A stretch of 64,000 bases of DNA, taken from the NCBI RefSeq assembly GCF_006171285.1, contig NZ_CP040888.1:1-64000 (forward strand). The letters run 5' to 3'. Shown in pieces: positions 17,031 to 25,923 of the stretch. Made by a program: the position numbers and the translations under genes. The notes under the pieces are model-generated. The model worked only from the letters and a program-made list of their open reading frames with translations, was not told the DNA's origin and did no database searches. Within the stretch, counting starts at the first letter, position 1, and each line of letters opens with the position of its first letter. The DNA comes from Leclercia adecarboxylata (lineage in GTDB: Bacteria; Pseudomonadota; Gammaproteobacteria; Enterobacterales; Enterobacteriaceae).

Positions 17031-18011
17031 TTAATTTTCGGGGCTGACAATGAAAATGCCCAGCTCAGCCCCCGGCACGAGTTCTGTATATTTCAGGCTC
17101 AGCTTCCGTTGGTTGGACGGACCCTGGCTGTTTTCAGGAGCCCAGTCAGAGAGCGTTTTTAATTGAGGTATGTTGCCTGCTGCGAAAATGGGCAAGGATG
17201 CTTTTACTACTGAATAATCAGTCTCAGCATATTTATTCCCGTTTCGTTCCTGCCCTTCAGGCCTAAATGCAAAAATGTGAGCAATCGGAACAGGGAAAGA
17301 GTTAGTTCGACAAAGGCGATAAGATTCGCCCTGCTTCAGTGGGTGAAATTCAAGACGGTGTAAAGCCTTATCGATATTAGACACGACATTCAAATTGGTA
17401 GTTGCTACATTTTTTACTTCTGAGGCTCTCCTGCGCTCCAACAAACTCACAAGTTGCTCTGCTGTTTTAACTTCCTGGTTTCGGTTTAGCCGCCATGAAA
17501 AAGTAACTTTTTTAAGCTGGGACTTGATGAAAAGGATATTTCTTGTTGAGTGCATAGCGACAAGGCCCGGGAGCTTCTTGTGCACTTTATCAAAACGGAC
17601 ATTCTTTTTATTATCGATACGCCTCATTGCCGCAGCAAAATCATTTTTTGCTTCGTTTATAGAAGTGATCAAGCTTTCGAGAAGATCTGCTCTTTCGGGG
17701 ACAATGATTAGACCCGGGTATTTAGTGGTTACTTTGGTGGAATCATGACTTAATGACTCTATGTCATCCACACAGATGTCAGTAAGTGCCTGAATAATTT
17801 CCTCAACCGAAGCATCGTCTTTAATACTAACCCTGATGGGTTTAACCTGCTTCAAGCGCTCTTCTGTTCTAGATACGGTGGAGACAGTCATCAGGTTTGC
17901 CATCATCGGGGGGGTGTTCGAAAGAAAACACTTGAGCGAGTCGATGCGTTCCAGAATCTGGTCACGAAAATAGGGCAAATCGTCATAACTCATACGTTTC
18001 TCCAGGCTCAT
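17031..18011 (-). CDS. uncharacterised 326-residue protein
   Basis: ATG 18011 with GGAAATAAC upstream gives MSLEKRMSYDDLPYFRDQIL. The first ~150 residues are rich in acidic and hydrophobic helices (SVEEIIQALTDICVDDIESL), and the rest is beta-rich with basic stretches. No catalytic motif is visible. It carries a copy of the dispersed palindrome at 17500-17510. It is followed 9 bp later by the 301-residue protein gene; the two probably act together, but nothing in the sequence indicates how. Confidence 0.65.
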   Translation of the reverse strand: MSLEKRMSYDDLPYFRDQILERIDSLKCFLSNTPPMMANLMTVSTVSRTEERLKQVKPIRVSIKDDASVEEIIQALTDICVDDIESLSHDSTKVTTKYPGLIIVPERADLLESLITSINEAKNDFAAAMRRIDNKKNVRFDKVHKKLPGLVAMHSTRNILFIKSQLKKVTFSWRLNRNQEVKTAEQLVSLLERRRASEVKNVATTNLNVVSNIDKALHRLEFHPLKQGESYRLCRTNSFPVPIAHIFAFRPEGQERNGNKYAETDYSVVKASLPIFAAGNIPQLKTLSDWAPENSQGPSNQRKLSLKYTELVPGAELGIFIVSPEN

Positions 18012-18083
18012 GTTATTTCCAATCAATTTTGCTGCCCAGGCTGACCTTGCAGAACATAAATGTCATGTAAACCTCTAAAGAAG

Positions 18084-18530
18084 TCATTTTGAAACAGCTT
18101 TCACAGCATGCGATTTATGTTCGATAGGGCTCATGAACAAAGGATGATAATGGAGACGCCATGGATAGTGGATAGTCTTACCCACCTGGGTGATCCGATT
18201 GAGGCGAAAACGACCATTTATACAGTCAACTGACCAAAGCCCGGGAGAAACTAACCTCTTCCAGCGGTAAAAAGAGAAACCTGCAACACAGAGGTCATGC
18301 TCCAGGAAATGTTGAGTTTCGACGACGCGAACTTTTATCAAAAACCCCAGCATTGGCGAAAACCAGATCAACAACCATGTTGGCGGCAGGATGACTTTGT
18401 TCAGGAGATGATCTGTCATAAGCAAGGCAGATAACATCAGAAAACTGATAGTCAACCACAGGGCCATCCAACCGGCCCATACGCGGCTCTGACAGGGTTT
18501 CCATTCGAGAAGAAAAAGTTTTTTATGCAT
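18084..18530 (-). CDS. small inner-membrane protein
   Basis: The 148-residue product begins MHKKLFLLEWKPCQSRVWAG and has two strongly hydrophobic segments, ALWLTISFLMLSALLM and PPTWLLIWFSPMLGFLI, followed by a basic soluble tail of ~80 residues. This resembles the YcxB/ToxIN-like or PH-like small proteins with an N-terminal membrane hairpin, but no family can be named with confidence. GGGGCAGA precedes the start. It lies in a series of minus-strand genes with gaps of 16-75 bp. Confidence 0.6.
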   Translation of the reverse strand: MHKKLFLLEWKPCQSRVWAGWMALWLTISFLMLSALLMTDHLLNKVILPPTWLLIWFSPMLGFLIKVRVVETQHFLEHDLCVAGFSFYRWKRLVSPGLWSVDCINGRFRLNRITQVGKTIHYPWRLHYHPLFMSPIEHKSHAVKAVSK

Positions 18531-18546
18531 TCTGCCCCGCCTAATT

Positions 18547-19083
18547 TTAATGTATTGCCGAAGTATGCTGCATCATGATGGTGGTGCGGGGAAAGATTTC
18601 AAACTTCCACAATTCTGAAGCCGTGTTCCAACCATGAAAGATCCCGTCTCCACAGCGAGTGTTAAAAGCAAGAATTTCATCCCTGACCTGGTAAGCGAGC
18701 ACTTCTGGCATATCAATAAACTCAGGTAAGGAAAGAAGAATTCCATTGATAACTTCTCCGGTTAACTTACTCATAACCTCTTCCTCAGACAGGGCAGCGT
18801 CCGGGAACAAACACAACGGAAGTGAAAAACAACATAGGTCAAGACCAATAGCAGCCCTTCCTGCGTCGTAGCCTTCTTCATTAACGACAAAACGAAAGAA
18901 TTTTTCTGTCTCACCCCGTAATGATGACGGTCCTTCAGACGGAACTTCAATACCACTGAAGACTTTATCGGTCCAGTTGGTAAAAGGACTGGTGAAAACC
19001 CAACAAATTAAGGATAACGCCAGCTCTTCCTTAAACATACGTTCAGTGCCGGTAGTTCTGGAAAGTTGCTTTTGAGTACTCAT
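18547..19083 (-). CDS. uncharacterised 178-residue protein
   Basis: Starts MSTQKQLSRTTGTERMFKEE with CAGGTAAAAC upstream. The product is acidic, has one hydrophobic stretch (AAIGLDLCCFSLPLCLFPDA) too polar at its edges for a sure membrane helix, and no recognisable motif. It is 16 bp upstream of the small membrane protein gene and could be its partner. Confidence 0.6.
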   Translation of the reverse strand: MSTQKQLSRTTGTERMFKEELALSLICWVFTSPFTNWTDKVFSGIEVPSEGPSSLRGETEKFFRFVVNEEGYDAGRAAIGLDLCCFSLPLCLFPDAALSEEEVMSKLTGEVINGILLSLPEFIDMPEVLAYQVRDEILAFNTRCGDGIFHGWNTASELWKFEIFPRTTIMMQHTSAIH

Positions 19084-19156
19084 GTTTTACCTGTTGCATG
19101 AAATTATTGATGTTATATAAACACAACCGGCATTTTATCTAATAGGTTTGAAAACA

Positions 19157-19414
19157 CTAAAAATCGCAAATGCTGGTACCTTTCTGTTTTAAGAGATTTT
19201 CAAGGTAAAGTGAGGCTAGATCAATTGGCTGGTTCTCTTCAAGACAGGCTCGCACAAGATCTTCAATAGAGACCGAATCAACCCCCCTTCCCTGTAAAAT
19301 TTCTTTAGCAGATGCCAGCGTTTTATGAACGCTTCGACTTAGTTGTAATCTGACTTGTGTGCGGGTATCAAAAAGACAATCTTCTGTGACACTTTGTGAA
19401 ACGGTTCTACTCAT
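19157..19414 (-). CDS. small protein, possible ribbon-helix-helix regulator
   Basis: The 85-residue product contains TRTQVRLQLSRSVHKTLAS, which looks like the beta strand plus first helix of a ribbon-helix-helix DNA-binding domain, followed by a helical tail (SIEDLVRACLEEN). It starts 7 bp after the end of the next upstream gene; the GGAG of that gene's last codons is its ribosome site. Regulator identity is tentative. Confidence 0.55.
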   Translation of the reverse strand: MSRTVSQSVTEDCLFDTRTQVRLQLSRSVHKTLASAKEILQGRGVDSVSIEDLVRACLEENQPIDLASLYLENLLKQKGTSICDF

Positions 19415-19421
19415 TGAAAAA

Positions 19422-20012
19422 TCACTCCATTTCTGGGATCGAATGAAAATTAACAGCTATAGATGTATCAGGTTTCCCATTTTCTACGATACTCAACCAC
19501 GTACGCGCTGAGATTTGTTGTTCACAGACGAGTATGTAACCTGTTCCCTGTTGATGATGTAGCTCAAGAGCTTTTAGGATAGGCTCTGAATGAGGTCCGA
19601 GAGCATCACGCGTGTGAATAAGCGTTTGCTCTGGCAATACGTTGCTAAGCATAGACAGCAGAACATTACGCTCATCCTCATTATCCGACAAAACAAGAAT
19701 TATACGAAAACCCGTTTTTATACGAAATCTGATTTCTGAAACTAACTTTCTTAATCTTAATTTATATATGACCAGGCGGAATCGAGTCATCAGTAAAGAG
19801 ACCACTGTGAAGATAACGATTACTGCGCCATATTTTGACCTGTAGAACCACCAGTTAAGGCCTCCAGCAACTATCAGGATTAACATTAAAATTAAACTCC
19901 CATAGAAAAAAAGTGCTGGGTAGCGAGTTGTCTTTCCTTCAATTAGTGCTGAGGCAAATATCAAAATGGATATTCCGTAAATTACCCAGTCAAAAATACT
20001 TTCTCCAATCAT
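19422..20012 (-). CDS. membrane-anchored uncharacterised protein
   Basis: A 196-residue protein with three or four N-terminal transmembrane helices (WVIYGISILIFASALI; ALFFYGSLILMLILIVAGGL; YGAVIVIFTVVSLLMT) and a soluble C-terminal domain of ~100 residues (FRIILVLSDNEDERNVLLSM...). The soluble part has alternating beta and alpha segments. The gene is probably cotranscribed with the 85-residue gene that follows. Unknown function. Confidence 0.6.
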   Translation of the reverse strand: MIGESIFDWVIYGISILIFASALIEGKTTRYPALFFYGSLILMLILIVAGGLNWWFYRSKYGAVIVIFTVVSLLMTRFRLVIYKLRLRKLVSEIRFRIKTGFRIILVLSDNEDERNVLLSMLSNVLPEQTLIHTRDALGPHSEPILKALELHHQQGTGYILVCEQQISARTWLSIVENGKPDTSIAVNFHSIPEME

Positions 20013-20056
20013 TCTTTAGTGAACATCCTTAAAAGTGGAAATGTAGGTTTATGGGT

Positions 20057-20332
20057 TTATGCATTTTCCTGATGGCCTTGACAACCAAGGATTTCACAGA
20101 AATTGTCACAGTGTGAAGCTGTAACAAAGCGCTCTCCACGTTCGAATCGCTCAACCAAATCCTTTCTTACTTCACTTCCAGGTTTCTGGAAGATGTACTC
20201 AAGCTGGAGATCCTCGGCCGTTGAAAGTAGTCGTTCTATGCTGAAATCAACATGGTAAAAGCAAAACTGATTATCAACCGGGGGAAAGTTGCTTTTGGTA
20301 CTGTTCTCGTTTTTGGATTTTAGTTCATTCAT
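20057..20332 (-). CDS. small uncharacterised protein, possible addiction/regulator component
   Basis: ATG 20332 is preceded by AAGGAG with five bases spacing; an upstream TTG in frame has no such site. The 91-residue acidic product (MNELKSKNENSTKSN...) has a central helix region (IERLLSTAEDLQLEYIFQ) and a C-terminal cluster of three cysteines and histidine (ASHCDNFCEILGCQGH), possibly metal-binding. Family not recognised. Confidence 0.55.
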   Translation of the reverse strand: MNELKSKNENSTKSNFPPVDNQFCFYHVDFSIERLLSTAEDLQLEYIFQKPGSEVRKDLVERFERGERFVTASHCDNFCEILGCQGHQENA

Positions 20333-20539
20333 GAGCTCTCCTTGGTTGAGAACAGTATACAAATCTCTTTAGGGATTTTTTTTCGTTAATAGCACTTTTT
20401 TGAGTTTAAAGAGTATGTTCATACCAGAGCATTAGAGGCTACGAAAAGGATAATGGAATTAGAAAGATAGATTTTAAGTGGTGATGTAAGGTGGGATAGG
20501 TAGAAGAGGAGTAGACGCTTGTAAGCGAGGCAAAAAAAA

Positions 20540-20556
20540 GGCACGGAAACCGTGCC
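20540..20556 (-). terminator. Rho-independent terminator of the 20.6-36.4 kb minus-strand array
   Basis: On the minus strand GGCACGG-TTT-CCGTGCC is followed by an eight-T run. It lies 39 bp after the stop of the last gene of the array and is one of the clearest intrinsic terminators in the window, marking the 3' end of that transcription unit. Confidence 0.85.
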
Positions 20557-20595
20557 ATAAGAGTATGTGAGAAAAAATCAAAATCAGGGAAAGAA

Positions 20596-21552
20596 TCAAG
20601 CAGCTTGTGAAACTGAATCTCCAACTGCAAGATTTAAATTTCTTAGGTTATCGAAAACTTCAGATACTAAGTCATTACGGTCGTGGATTTTAATCCGCCC
20701 ACCGGTTAACTCTGAAACATAAACGGTATGGCAGAGGTCAGTAACCACTTCGCCGTATTCATCAACGACTTCCAAAGATGCAATCATCGGAATATAAGAA
20801 GCCGCAGCATAGCTCTCATAAATACTTATTATGGAGTCATTGTTGCGTCGAGAAATTACCCTACCAGAAGGTAAAGCCTCATCTTCCATATAGCAATCAG
20901 ATAGGTCCTCACAGAAGTCATTTTCTTTAAGTGAAATATTAAGGGTCAATTCACTGTTGATAGAGCGTGAATAAGAATATTCACTCAGTTTATAGCAAGC
21001 CAAACTTATATCACTAAAAGTTTCATAAGCTTTATAGAGGCTCGATGTTATAGACTCAGATACAAATGTTATTAGTCCAATAAAATGAGTATCCCAGAAC
21101 TGTTGCAAAGCAAAACGGGCAATCATAACCTGACCATCAACCTGCATCAGTCTGTTATATTCATCCCGGTCATAACCTTTCGACTGAGAAACATCATTAG
21201 ACATGCTAAGAACTTCACTACAAACATCATCATATTCAAAACGGCTAGTTGCAAAGTGTTTTCCTGAAATCTCAAGGTACTGACCAGAGACTGCGTCAAA
21301 CACCTCAAGAAAGTAACAGAGTCGAGATTTTAAAGATTCTCTGTTTAAAGCTTCTATTTCATTCTCAGAGATACTATCGACATATAAATCAACAGCATTC
21401 TTGAGTTCAATAGCTTTGATATTACAGGTAAAAGAAAGCTCGTCACTTTGACAATGGCAAACACTTAATACTATATCCGCCTCATCAAAATCTATGCCAA
21501 GATAGCTCAGAACTGCTCGGACATAGTTTTTATCATCAGATGAATGTGTCAT
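20596..21552 (-). CDS. paralogue 1 of a five-member ~300-residue plasmid protein family
   Basis: ATG 21552 lies eight bases after GAGG; a GTG two codons earlier is too close to it. The product has 318 residues. It is clearly related to the next gene upstream: VDGQVMIARFALQQFWDTHF aligns with VDGKVLVAKFALKQFFHSDF, and its C-terminal GEVVTDLCHTVYVSELTG with GRVVCDSSHSTYVSLESN. Predicted mostly soluble alpha/beta, no signal peptide. The family also includes the genes at 21.7, 22.7, 23.7-25.9 and 25.9 kb. Function unknown; the gene is the last of the array and has the shared leader hairpin (21553-21612). Confidence 0.7.
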   Translation of the reverse strand: MTHSSDDKNYVRAVLSYLGIDFDEADIVLSVCHCQSDELSFTCNIKAIELKNAVDLYVDSISENEIEALNRESLKSRLCYFLEVFDAVSGQYLEISGKHFATSRFEYDDVCSEVLSMSNDVSQSKGYDRDEYNRLMQVDGQVMIARFALQQFWDTHFIGLITFVSESITSSLYKAYETFSDISLACYKLSEYSYSRSINSELTLNISLKENDFCEDLSDCYMEDEALPSGRVISRRNNDSIISIYESYAAASYIPMIASLEVVDEYGEVVTDLCHTVYVSELTGGRIKIHDRNDLVSEVFDNLRNLNLAVGDSVSQAA

Positions 21553-21612
21553 ATACACTACCTCAAATTTGAGAGGAAGTGCCCCAGAAGGGAAGCGACT
21601 TCCCCACTGGGT
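21553..21612 (-). promoter_or_regulatory. leader hairpin/pseudoknot with SD-pairing segment, copy 1
   Basis: In mRNA sense: stem CCCAG...CTGGG closing around GGGA/TTCC, loop AGUCGC, then GCACUUCCUCUCAAA. The loop pairs with GCACU of that segment (one bulge), while the same segment pairs with UUUGAGGUAGUG, which contains the GAGG ribosome site of the 21552 start. Confidence 0.6.
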
Positions 21613-21692
21613 TAGATAAAAGTTTGGTTAAGCTAAAAGAAGATGCCAGCGACAGATTTTACATTGTCATAGACAAGTGTCTTCAGCCAACC

Positions 21693-21703
21693 AAAGTTAC
21701 TTT
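21693..21703. repeat. dispersed palindrome AAAGTTACTTT in an intergenic inverted repeat
   Basis: Located between two array genes and centred in a longer inverted repeat (CTTCAG ... CCAAAGTTACTTTTTTGG ... CTGAAG), it is the most symmetric of the 16 copies listed under the dispersed-palindrome entry. Confidence 0.7.
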
Positions 21704-21723
21704 TTTGGACTGAAGCAAAAGGA

Positions 21724-22662
21724 TCATTGAGACGCGTTACGAAAATCGTCAAAAGCTTCAGTTATTAGTAATGTGCGATCAGTTACTCTGTATCGGTCAT
21801 TACTTTCGAGAGATACGTAAGTTGAATGCGAAGAATCACAGACAACACGCCCTCTTTTATTGATCAATCTTACTTCCATCATCACCGGCACATTGATAAT
21901 TGAAGCAACATCGGTATAGAGGGATATGAGGGCATCATTGTCACAATATAACGCCCCGTTCCCATCAAATGTATCGTTAAACTTAATATATATATCTGGC
22001 ATATTTGCCGGATAATCATCAGTATTGAAATCAATGCATAACTTTAAGTCATCATTAATACGGCGATTAATCTTATGCTGCCCAACACGTACAAAGCCAT
22101 GTTCAACAGCTTTGATAATCCTTAAAGTTTCATTAAGACAATCTGTAATTCTTTTCTCGACAAATGAGATAAAGTCACCAAAGTCGGAATGAAAAAACTG
22201 TTTAAGTGCAAATTTCGCAACTAACACTTTCCCATCCACCTTCATTTTATCGAGATAAAGATTTCTTATAGCATCAGTAGAAGAATTAGCTTTAGATAAC
22301 TCTTCACAGTCATTAATAATCATTGAAACAATATCAATAACTTTAACTGGGCTTAAAGTATTACTATATCCGCGAATATCAAACGTAAAAAATCCGAAAT
22401 TCTTAAATACTCCAAGAAAATAAATTATTTTTTGTTTCAAAAGAATAGAATCGGAGTAAGATGCGTTGTGCTTTATTAGTTCAGATATGTAGAGATCCAA
22501 CATACAATTTAAATTATCGATATCTACATCGTAATCAAAGGTTACTTTGTCGAACGAAGTATCAGATAATTGAACGGTTATATCGTCAGCGGGAACATTA
22601 AGGCCTAAATTTTGATAAAGAAAGGCACTAACAAATTCCACGTGGTCAGATTCTTTAAACAT
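21724..22662 (-). CDS. paralogue 2 of the ~300-residue plasmid protein family
   Basis: The 312-residue product starts MFKESDHVEFVSAFLYQNLG, eight bases after GAGG. It shares the family layout: a short N-terminal helix, a beta segment with aspartates (KVTFDYDVDIDNLNCMLDLY), a central helix-rich block (VDGKVLVAKFALKQFFHSDF and FISFVEKRITDCLNE) and a C-terminal beta region. It is most similar to paralogue 1. Followed by a 171-bp gap that holds the leader of paralogue 1 and a copy of the dispersed palindrome. Function unknown. Confidence 0.7.
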   Translation of the reverse strand: MFKESDHVEFVSAFLYQNLGLNVPADDITVQLSDTSFDKVTFDYDVDIDNLNCMLDLYISELIKHNASYSDSILLKQKIIYFLGVFKNFGFFTFDIRGYSNTLSPVKVIDIVSMIINDCEELSKANSSTDAIRNLYLDKMKVDGKVLVAKFALKQFFHSDFGDFISFVEKRITDCLNETLRIIKAVEHGFVRVGQHKINRRINDDLKLCIDFNTDDYPANMPDIYIKFNDTFDGNGALYCDNDALISLYTDVASIINVPVMMEVRLINKRGRVVCDSSHSTYVSLESNDRYRVTDRTLLITEAFDDFRNASQ

Positions 22663-22723
22663 TTACACTACCTCATGACTAAAAAGGAAGTGCTTCCCAC
22701 CGGGAAGCAAGTTCCCGGATGGG
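22663..22723 (-). promoter_or_regulatory. leader hairpin with SD-pairing segment, copy 2
   Basis: mRNA sense: CCCA-CCGGGAA / CUUGC loop / UUCCCGG-UGGG, then AAGCACUUCC. The CACUUCC part can pair with GGUAGUG covering the ribosome site of the 22662 start; AAGCA can instead pair with UGCUU of the hairpin. Confidence 0.6.
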
Positions 22724-22728
22724 TTAGA

Positions 22729-23649
22729 TTAATTATAAAAGAGTTCTTCAGAAGGTACATGCATTTCTGGTTTGAACTGTTTTAAGGAGTTGTTTATAGC
22801 TTTTCGATATAACCCTGAAGAGTGTGGCTTAAACATTTGATATTCCGTAACGAGCAGAGGAGACGTAAAGCATCCTAAGTTCACTAGTGAAATATTTGAT
22901 GTTTCTTCACAAACATCTAATTCAGCGTATATCCGCCTCTTCATTACCCTGCCTGCTAAATAGCGACGAACATGATTTATAAACTTGTCCGCATCTGATA
23001 TAGAATTAACTATATAATCAGATGTGACTATCTGATTAGATACAGTTTCAGGTATAGCTTCGGCTATTATTTTTACGTTCATTTCATAATCAACACTATG
23101 GAAGCAAGCAAGAATTTGTGGCTTCGCGCTTTCTAAAATCTTTTCAAGAACAGAAAAAATCAGAGAGAACTCGTTTAAAATTCGCTTTTGTATAAGTCCA
23201 TGTAGATGTTTTATGAAAGGAGAACCGTGTTCAACAAGGCCTAGTATAAGATCCTTAGAGGCCAAATCTGAGCGGTAATAAACGTATTCTAGATTATCCC
23301 GGTTAAATCCTTTGATAAGCAAATCAGGCTGCTCTGAGACCAGTCGTAAATGAGTTGAAGCTATAGAAACTTCAAAACGAAAGTTCGCGAGATTTACAGG
23401 GCCTGCTTTTAATGTAGCCGCTTCGGAAAAATAAATGAAAAGAGGATGCAAATCATCGTTACCACAGTAAAGATGGTCTGCGCCCTTAAGATATTTCACC
23501 AAATGAGGTAGAAAAGATATTACTGGAATATCAGCCACAAATCGAATATGCCGAAATGGTTTTGAATCCAAATATATATTTTCCACTACAGCGCCAACAA
23601 AACCCATTTTAACAAGAATAGATTCAACTAACTTTTGTATCGCATTCAT
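22729..23649 (-). CDS. paralogue 3 of the ~300-residue plasmid protein family
   Basis: A 306-residue protein beginning MNAIQKLVESILVKMGFVGA, with AAGAGGG before the ATG. It has the same order of segments as its neighbours: N-terminal helix ending in a glycine, a VENIYLDSKPFRHIRFVADI beta segment, a long helical centre (HLHGLIQKRILNEFSLIFSV) and a basic C terminus. Similarity to paralogues 4 and 5 is closer than to 1 and 2 (K-LV-AIL opening; RIREFV/HVRRYLAGR region). No enzyme motif seen. Confidence 0.65.
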   Translation of the reverse strand: MNAIQKLVESILVKMGFVGAVVENIYLDSKPFRHIRFVADIPVISFLPHLVKYLKGADHLYCGNDDLHPLFIYFSEAATLKAGPVNLANFRFEVSIASTHLRLVSEQPDLLIKGFNRDNLEYVYYRSDLASKDLILGLVEHGSPFIKHLHGLIQKRILNEFSLIFSVLEKILESAKPQILACFHSVDYEMNVKIIAEAIPETVSNQIVTSDYIVNSISDADKFINHVRRYLAGRVMKRRIYAELDVCEETSNISLVNLGCFTSPLLVTEYQMFKPHSSGLYRKAINNSLKQFKPEMHVPSEELFYN

Positions 23650-23704
23650 TTAAATACCCTCTTAATAGAGGGATTTCTCCCAAAGGGAGAAATCCCTATG
23701 GGAG
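23650..23704 (-). promoter_or_regulatory. leader hairpin/pseudoknot with SD-sequestering stem, copy 3
   Basis: mRNA sense: CUCCCAUAGGG / loop AUUUCU / CCCUUUGGGAG, followed by AAAUCCCUCU-AUUA-AGAGGG. The AGAGGG is the ribosome site of the 23649 start and is base-paired with CCCUCU in the second stem; AUUU of the loop matches AAAU at the beginning of the same segment. Confidence 0.65.
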
Positions 23705-23717
23705 AAAATAATTTTAA

Positions 23718-24007
23718 TTAATAATTGTAGCGAAGCGCATGTTCTTTTTCACTAAGATGGTTTTCATATTCCGACTTACCAGAACTTAAACACTCTTTGA
23801 AAAAGACCTTTGAAAAATTCTTCAAGTCACTTCGGTTGTTAATTTCTTTGTCAGACATCAACTTAGCTGAGTGTGAGGTATCCACAGGCCCCAACCACCA
23901 TTCATATTTAATATAAACACAATTGGTTTTTGTATGTCCATTTAGAAATCGTTTTGCATTTCTAAGTATTTTTCTACAACCGTTAAGGTCTGAAAGTAAG
24001 ATATCTG
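23718..24007 (-). pseudogene. 3' part of IS-interrupted paralogue 4
   Basis: The 290 bp left of the IS encode the last ~96 residues of paralogue 4 (reading on from the pre-IS codon GAT: DILLSDLNGCRKILRNAKRF and on to ...KEHALRYNY-stop at 23718). The stretch lacks its own start. Joining it to 25205-25854 after removing the IS and one TCTG copy gives an uninterrupted 311-residue frame, the same size as the neighbouring paralogues. Confidence 0.85.
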
Positions 24008-24046
24008 GGTAATCCCCCCATTTTTAGCAGAGGTCAATAGTAGAAC

Positions 24047-24874
24047 TTAGGCTGTGCGCAGCTCATGTTGTCTTGGCGTATAACCACCCAGTGCCATATT
24101 CGGCCTTTCGTGATTATAAAACCACTGCCATTCTGTCGCGTAGCGTTGTAATTCATCCAGCGAACAAAATAAATACTGCCCCAGCCAGTCATAACGCACT
24201 GTCCGGTTATAGCGCTCAATATAAGCGTTTTGTTGCGGATTTCCCGGCTGAATAAAGTTGAGTTTTATTCCGTTATCCTCCGCCCAGTTTATTAATTCGT
24301 GGCTCGTGTATTCCGGGCCGTTGTCACATCTGATTGCGGCGGGTTTACCTCGCCATTCAATGATCTGCTCAAGTGTGCGTTTTACCCGACTGGACGGCAG
24401 CGAGAAGTCCACTTCTATTGCCAGGGCTTCCCGGTTGAAGTCATCAATAATGTTCAAAAGCCGAACTGAACGGCCATCTGAAAGCTGATCATGCATGAAG
24501 TCCATTGACCAGCATTCGTTGCTGTATTCCGGCACCGCAAGCGGCTCTGGCTTATCACGCTTCAGCCTCTTTTTAGGTTTGATCCGCATATTCAGTGATA
24601 ATTCGCAGTAAATTCGATAAACGCGTTTATGGTTCCAGCGAAAACCTTTCACATTACGCAGGTACAAAAAGCACAAACCAAAACCCCAGTTCCGCTGGCT
24701 GCCTGTAATGCGCAGTAGCCAGCCAGCAATACGCTGATTTTCTACAGAAAGACGTGGCAGATATCGATAGCACGTTTCACTGACAGAAAAAATCTGGCAG
24801 GCCAGGCGGATACTGATTTGCTGCGTGCTGACGGCGTGTCTGGCCATCTGTCGGCGTTGAGATGGCCTCACCAC
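24047..24874 (-). CDS. IS3-family transposase OrfB (copy A)
   Basis: 275-residue integrase-core protein, starting at a GTG and read in nature as an OrfAB fusion by -1 frameshift at the A6G site in the end of orfA. The DDE residues are visible: D in [16 protein letters not shown] in [12 protein letters not shown] and E in [15 protein letters not shown]. The N terminus carries the HTH_21-like region ([20 protein letters not shown]). Intact, unlike the copy at 37.5 kb. Confidence 0.92.
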   Translation of the reverse strand: MVRPSQRRQMARHAVSTQQISIRLACQIFSVSETCYRYLPRLSVENQRIAGWLLRITGSQRNWGFGLCFLYLRNVKGFRWNHKRVYRIYCELSLNMRIKPKKRLKRDKPEPLAVPEYSNECWSMDFMHDQLSDGRSVRLLNIIDDFNREALAIEVDFSLPSSRVKRTLEQIIEWRGKPAAIRCDNGPEYTSHELINWAEDNGIKLNFIQPGNPQQNAYIERYNRTVRYDWLGQYLFCSLDELQRYATEWQWFYNHERPNMALGGYTPRQHELRTA

Positions 24875-25134
24875 TTTTTTGACATAGCTTCCTGAATAAC
24901 TTCAGCTTTAAGTCGCTCTTCGGCATACATTTTCTTAAGACGCCGATTTTCATCTTCCAGTTCTTTGAGACGCGCCATCAGAGAGGCATCCATCCCGCCA
25001 AACTTTGACCGCCATTTATAGAAGCTGGCGCTGCTGAAGCCATGTTCCCGGCACAGCTCAGGGACCGGTGTTCCGGCTTCAGCCTGTTTCAGAATGGTCA
25101 TGATTTGGCTGTCGGTGAAACGTGATTTTTTCAT
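24868..25134 (-). CDS. IS3-family OrfA (copy A)
   Basis: 88-residue HTH_8-type protein ([20 protein letters not shown]) with a C-terminal leucine-zipper-like segment ([20 protein letters not shown]). It ends ATGTCAAAAAAGTGGTGA, where the A6G run is the frameshift site into orfB. Confidence 0.92.
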   Translation of the reverse strand: MKKSRFTDSQIMTILKQAEAGTPVPELCREHGFSSASFYKWRSKFGGMDASLMARLKELEDENRRLKKMYAEERLKAEVIQEAMSKKW

Positions 25135-25204
25135 AGAGATCTCCTCAGTTGAGATTACGAGAAAATTCTACTTATGAACACACTGCTTTTTCGGGAGGAT
25201 TACC

Positions 25205-25854
25205 TCTGGAGCAATGAGCTCTTCCAGAATATGACCAGGTAAGCCTTTCCTAAAAAGCTCAACATCGTAACTACAATACCAGTCACGATAATTAAAAGCT
25301 TTAATAAGTCTTTCAGGTGTATCCAAAGATATCTTATTCAGGATTTTTAATGCAAAGCATACAGCATCTTTTAACAACTCGTGCACCTCAACATTGATAA
25401 ATGAGAAAAACGAGCTTAATTCTTTCTCTAAGGAATTATACAACTTACCGTAAATATCCTGAGAAAAAAGATACTGCAATCTTTCTTTATTATAAGTGCA
25501 ATTCGAAATTGAATAGACTTCTCCTCTTTCGATTTTGCACCCTTCCCTTAAAACTATAGGAAACCTCAAATGGTTAACAATGAAAGAATGATTCTTTCTT
25601 TGCTTCAAAGCATCTAATTGAAATTTCGTAATTTCCTCCAGATTTGCATCTTCAAAACCTGGAAAGGGAATATCACAGAAACAAGAACTATATGCTTTTG
25701 CTGATTCATACATAAACTCCAGTGAAACATCAGCATCAAAAGACATACCAGAGAACATGCCCTGCCCATTGTCTAAAAATGTAATGTTTTTAACCTGTAT
25801 TTTTTTATGTTGAACAACCAAAAAGGCATTAATGATTTTTTCGATAATTTTCAT
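25205..25854 (-). pseudogene. 5' part of IS-interrupted paralogue 4 of the ~300-residue family
   Basis: ATG 25854 (MKIIEKIINAFLVVQHKKIQ) follows GAGAGGATCAC. The frame runs into the IS after ...GLPGHILEELIAP and would stop inside it. Without the IS the product is 311 residues with the family layout (N-terminal helix, VKNITFLDNGQGMFSGMSFD beta segment, helical middle). In this plasmid it can only make a ~235-residue truncated protein with an IS-encoded tail. Clean TCTG duplications show a simple insertion. Confidence 0.85.
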
Positions 25855-25914
25855 GTGATCCTCTCTCAATAAAAAAGGGATCACTCCCATATGGGGTGTG
25901 ATCCCCACATGGGT
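25855..25914 (-). promoter_or_regulatory. leader hairpin/pseudoknot with SD-pairing segment, copy 4
   Basis: mRNA sense: CCCAUGUGGG / loop GAUCACA / CCCCAUAUGGG, then AGUGAUCCC. GUGAUC is a perfect complement of the loop GAUCAC and equally of GGAUCAC, which includes the ribosome site directly before the 25854 ATG. One of the clearest copies. Confidence 0.7.
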
Positions 25915-25923
25915 ATAATTTAA

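Larger units (their letters stand above)
24008..25204 (-). mobile_element. IS3-family element, IS407-like group (copy A, intact)
   Basis: 1197 bp bounded by terminal inverted repeats beginning GGTAATCC (GGTAATCCCCCCATTTTTAG at the left, GGTAATCCTCCCGAAAAAGC at the right read inward) and flanked by a 4-bp target duplication TCTG at 24004-24007 and 25205-25208. It carries orfA and orfB in overlapping frames with an A6G slippery site for -1 frameshifting, typical of IS3-family elements. The four-base duplication suits the IS407 group. It sits inside paralogue 4 in the same transcription direction as the host gene. Copy B at 37.2 kb is nearly identical but inverted. Confidence 0.92.
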
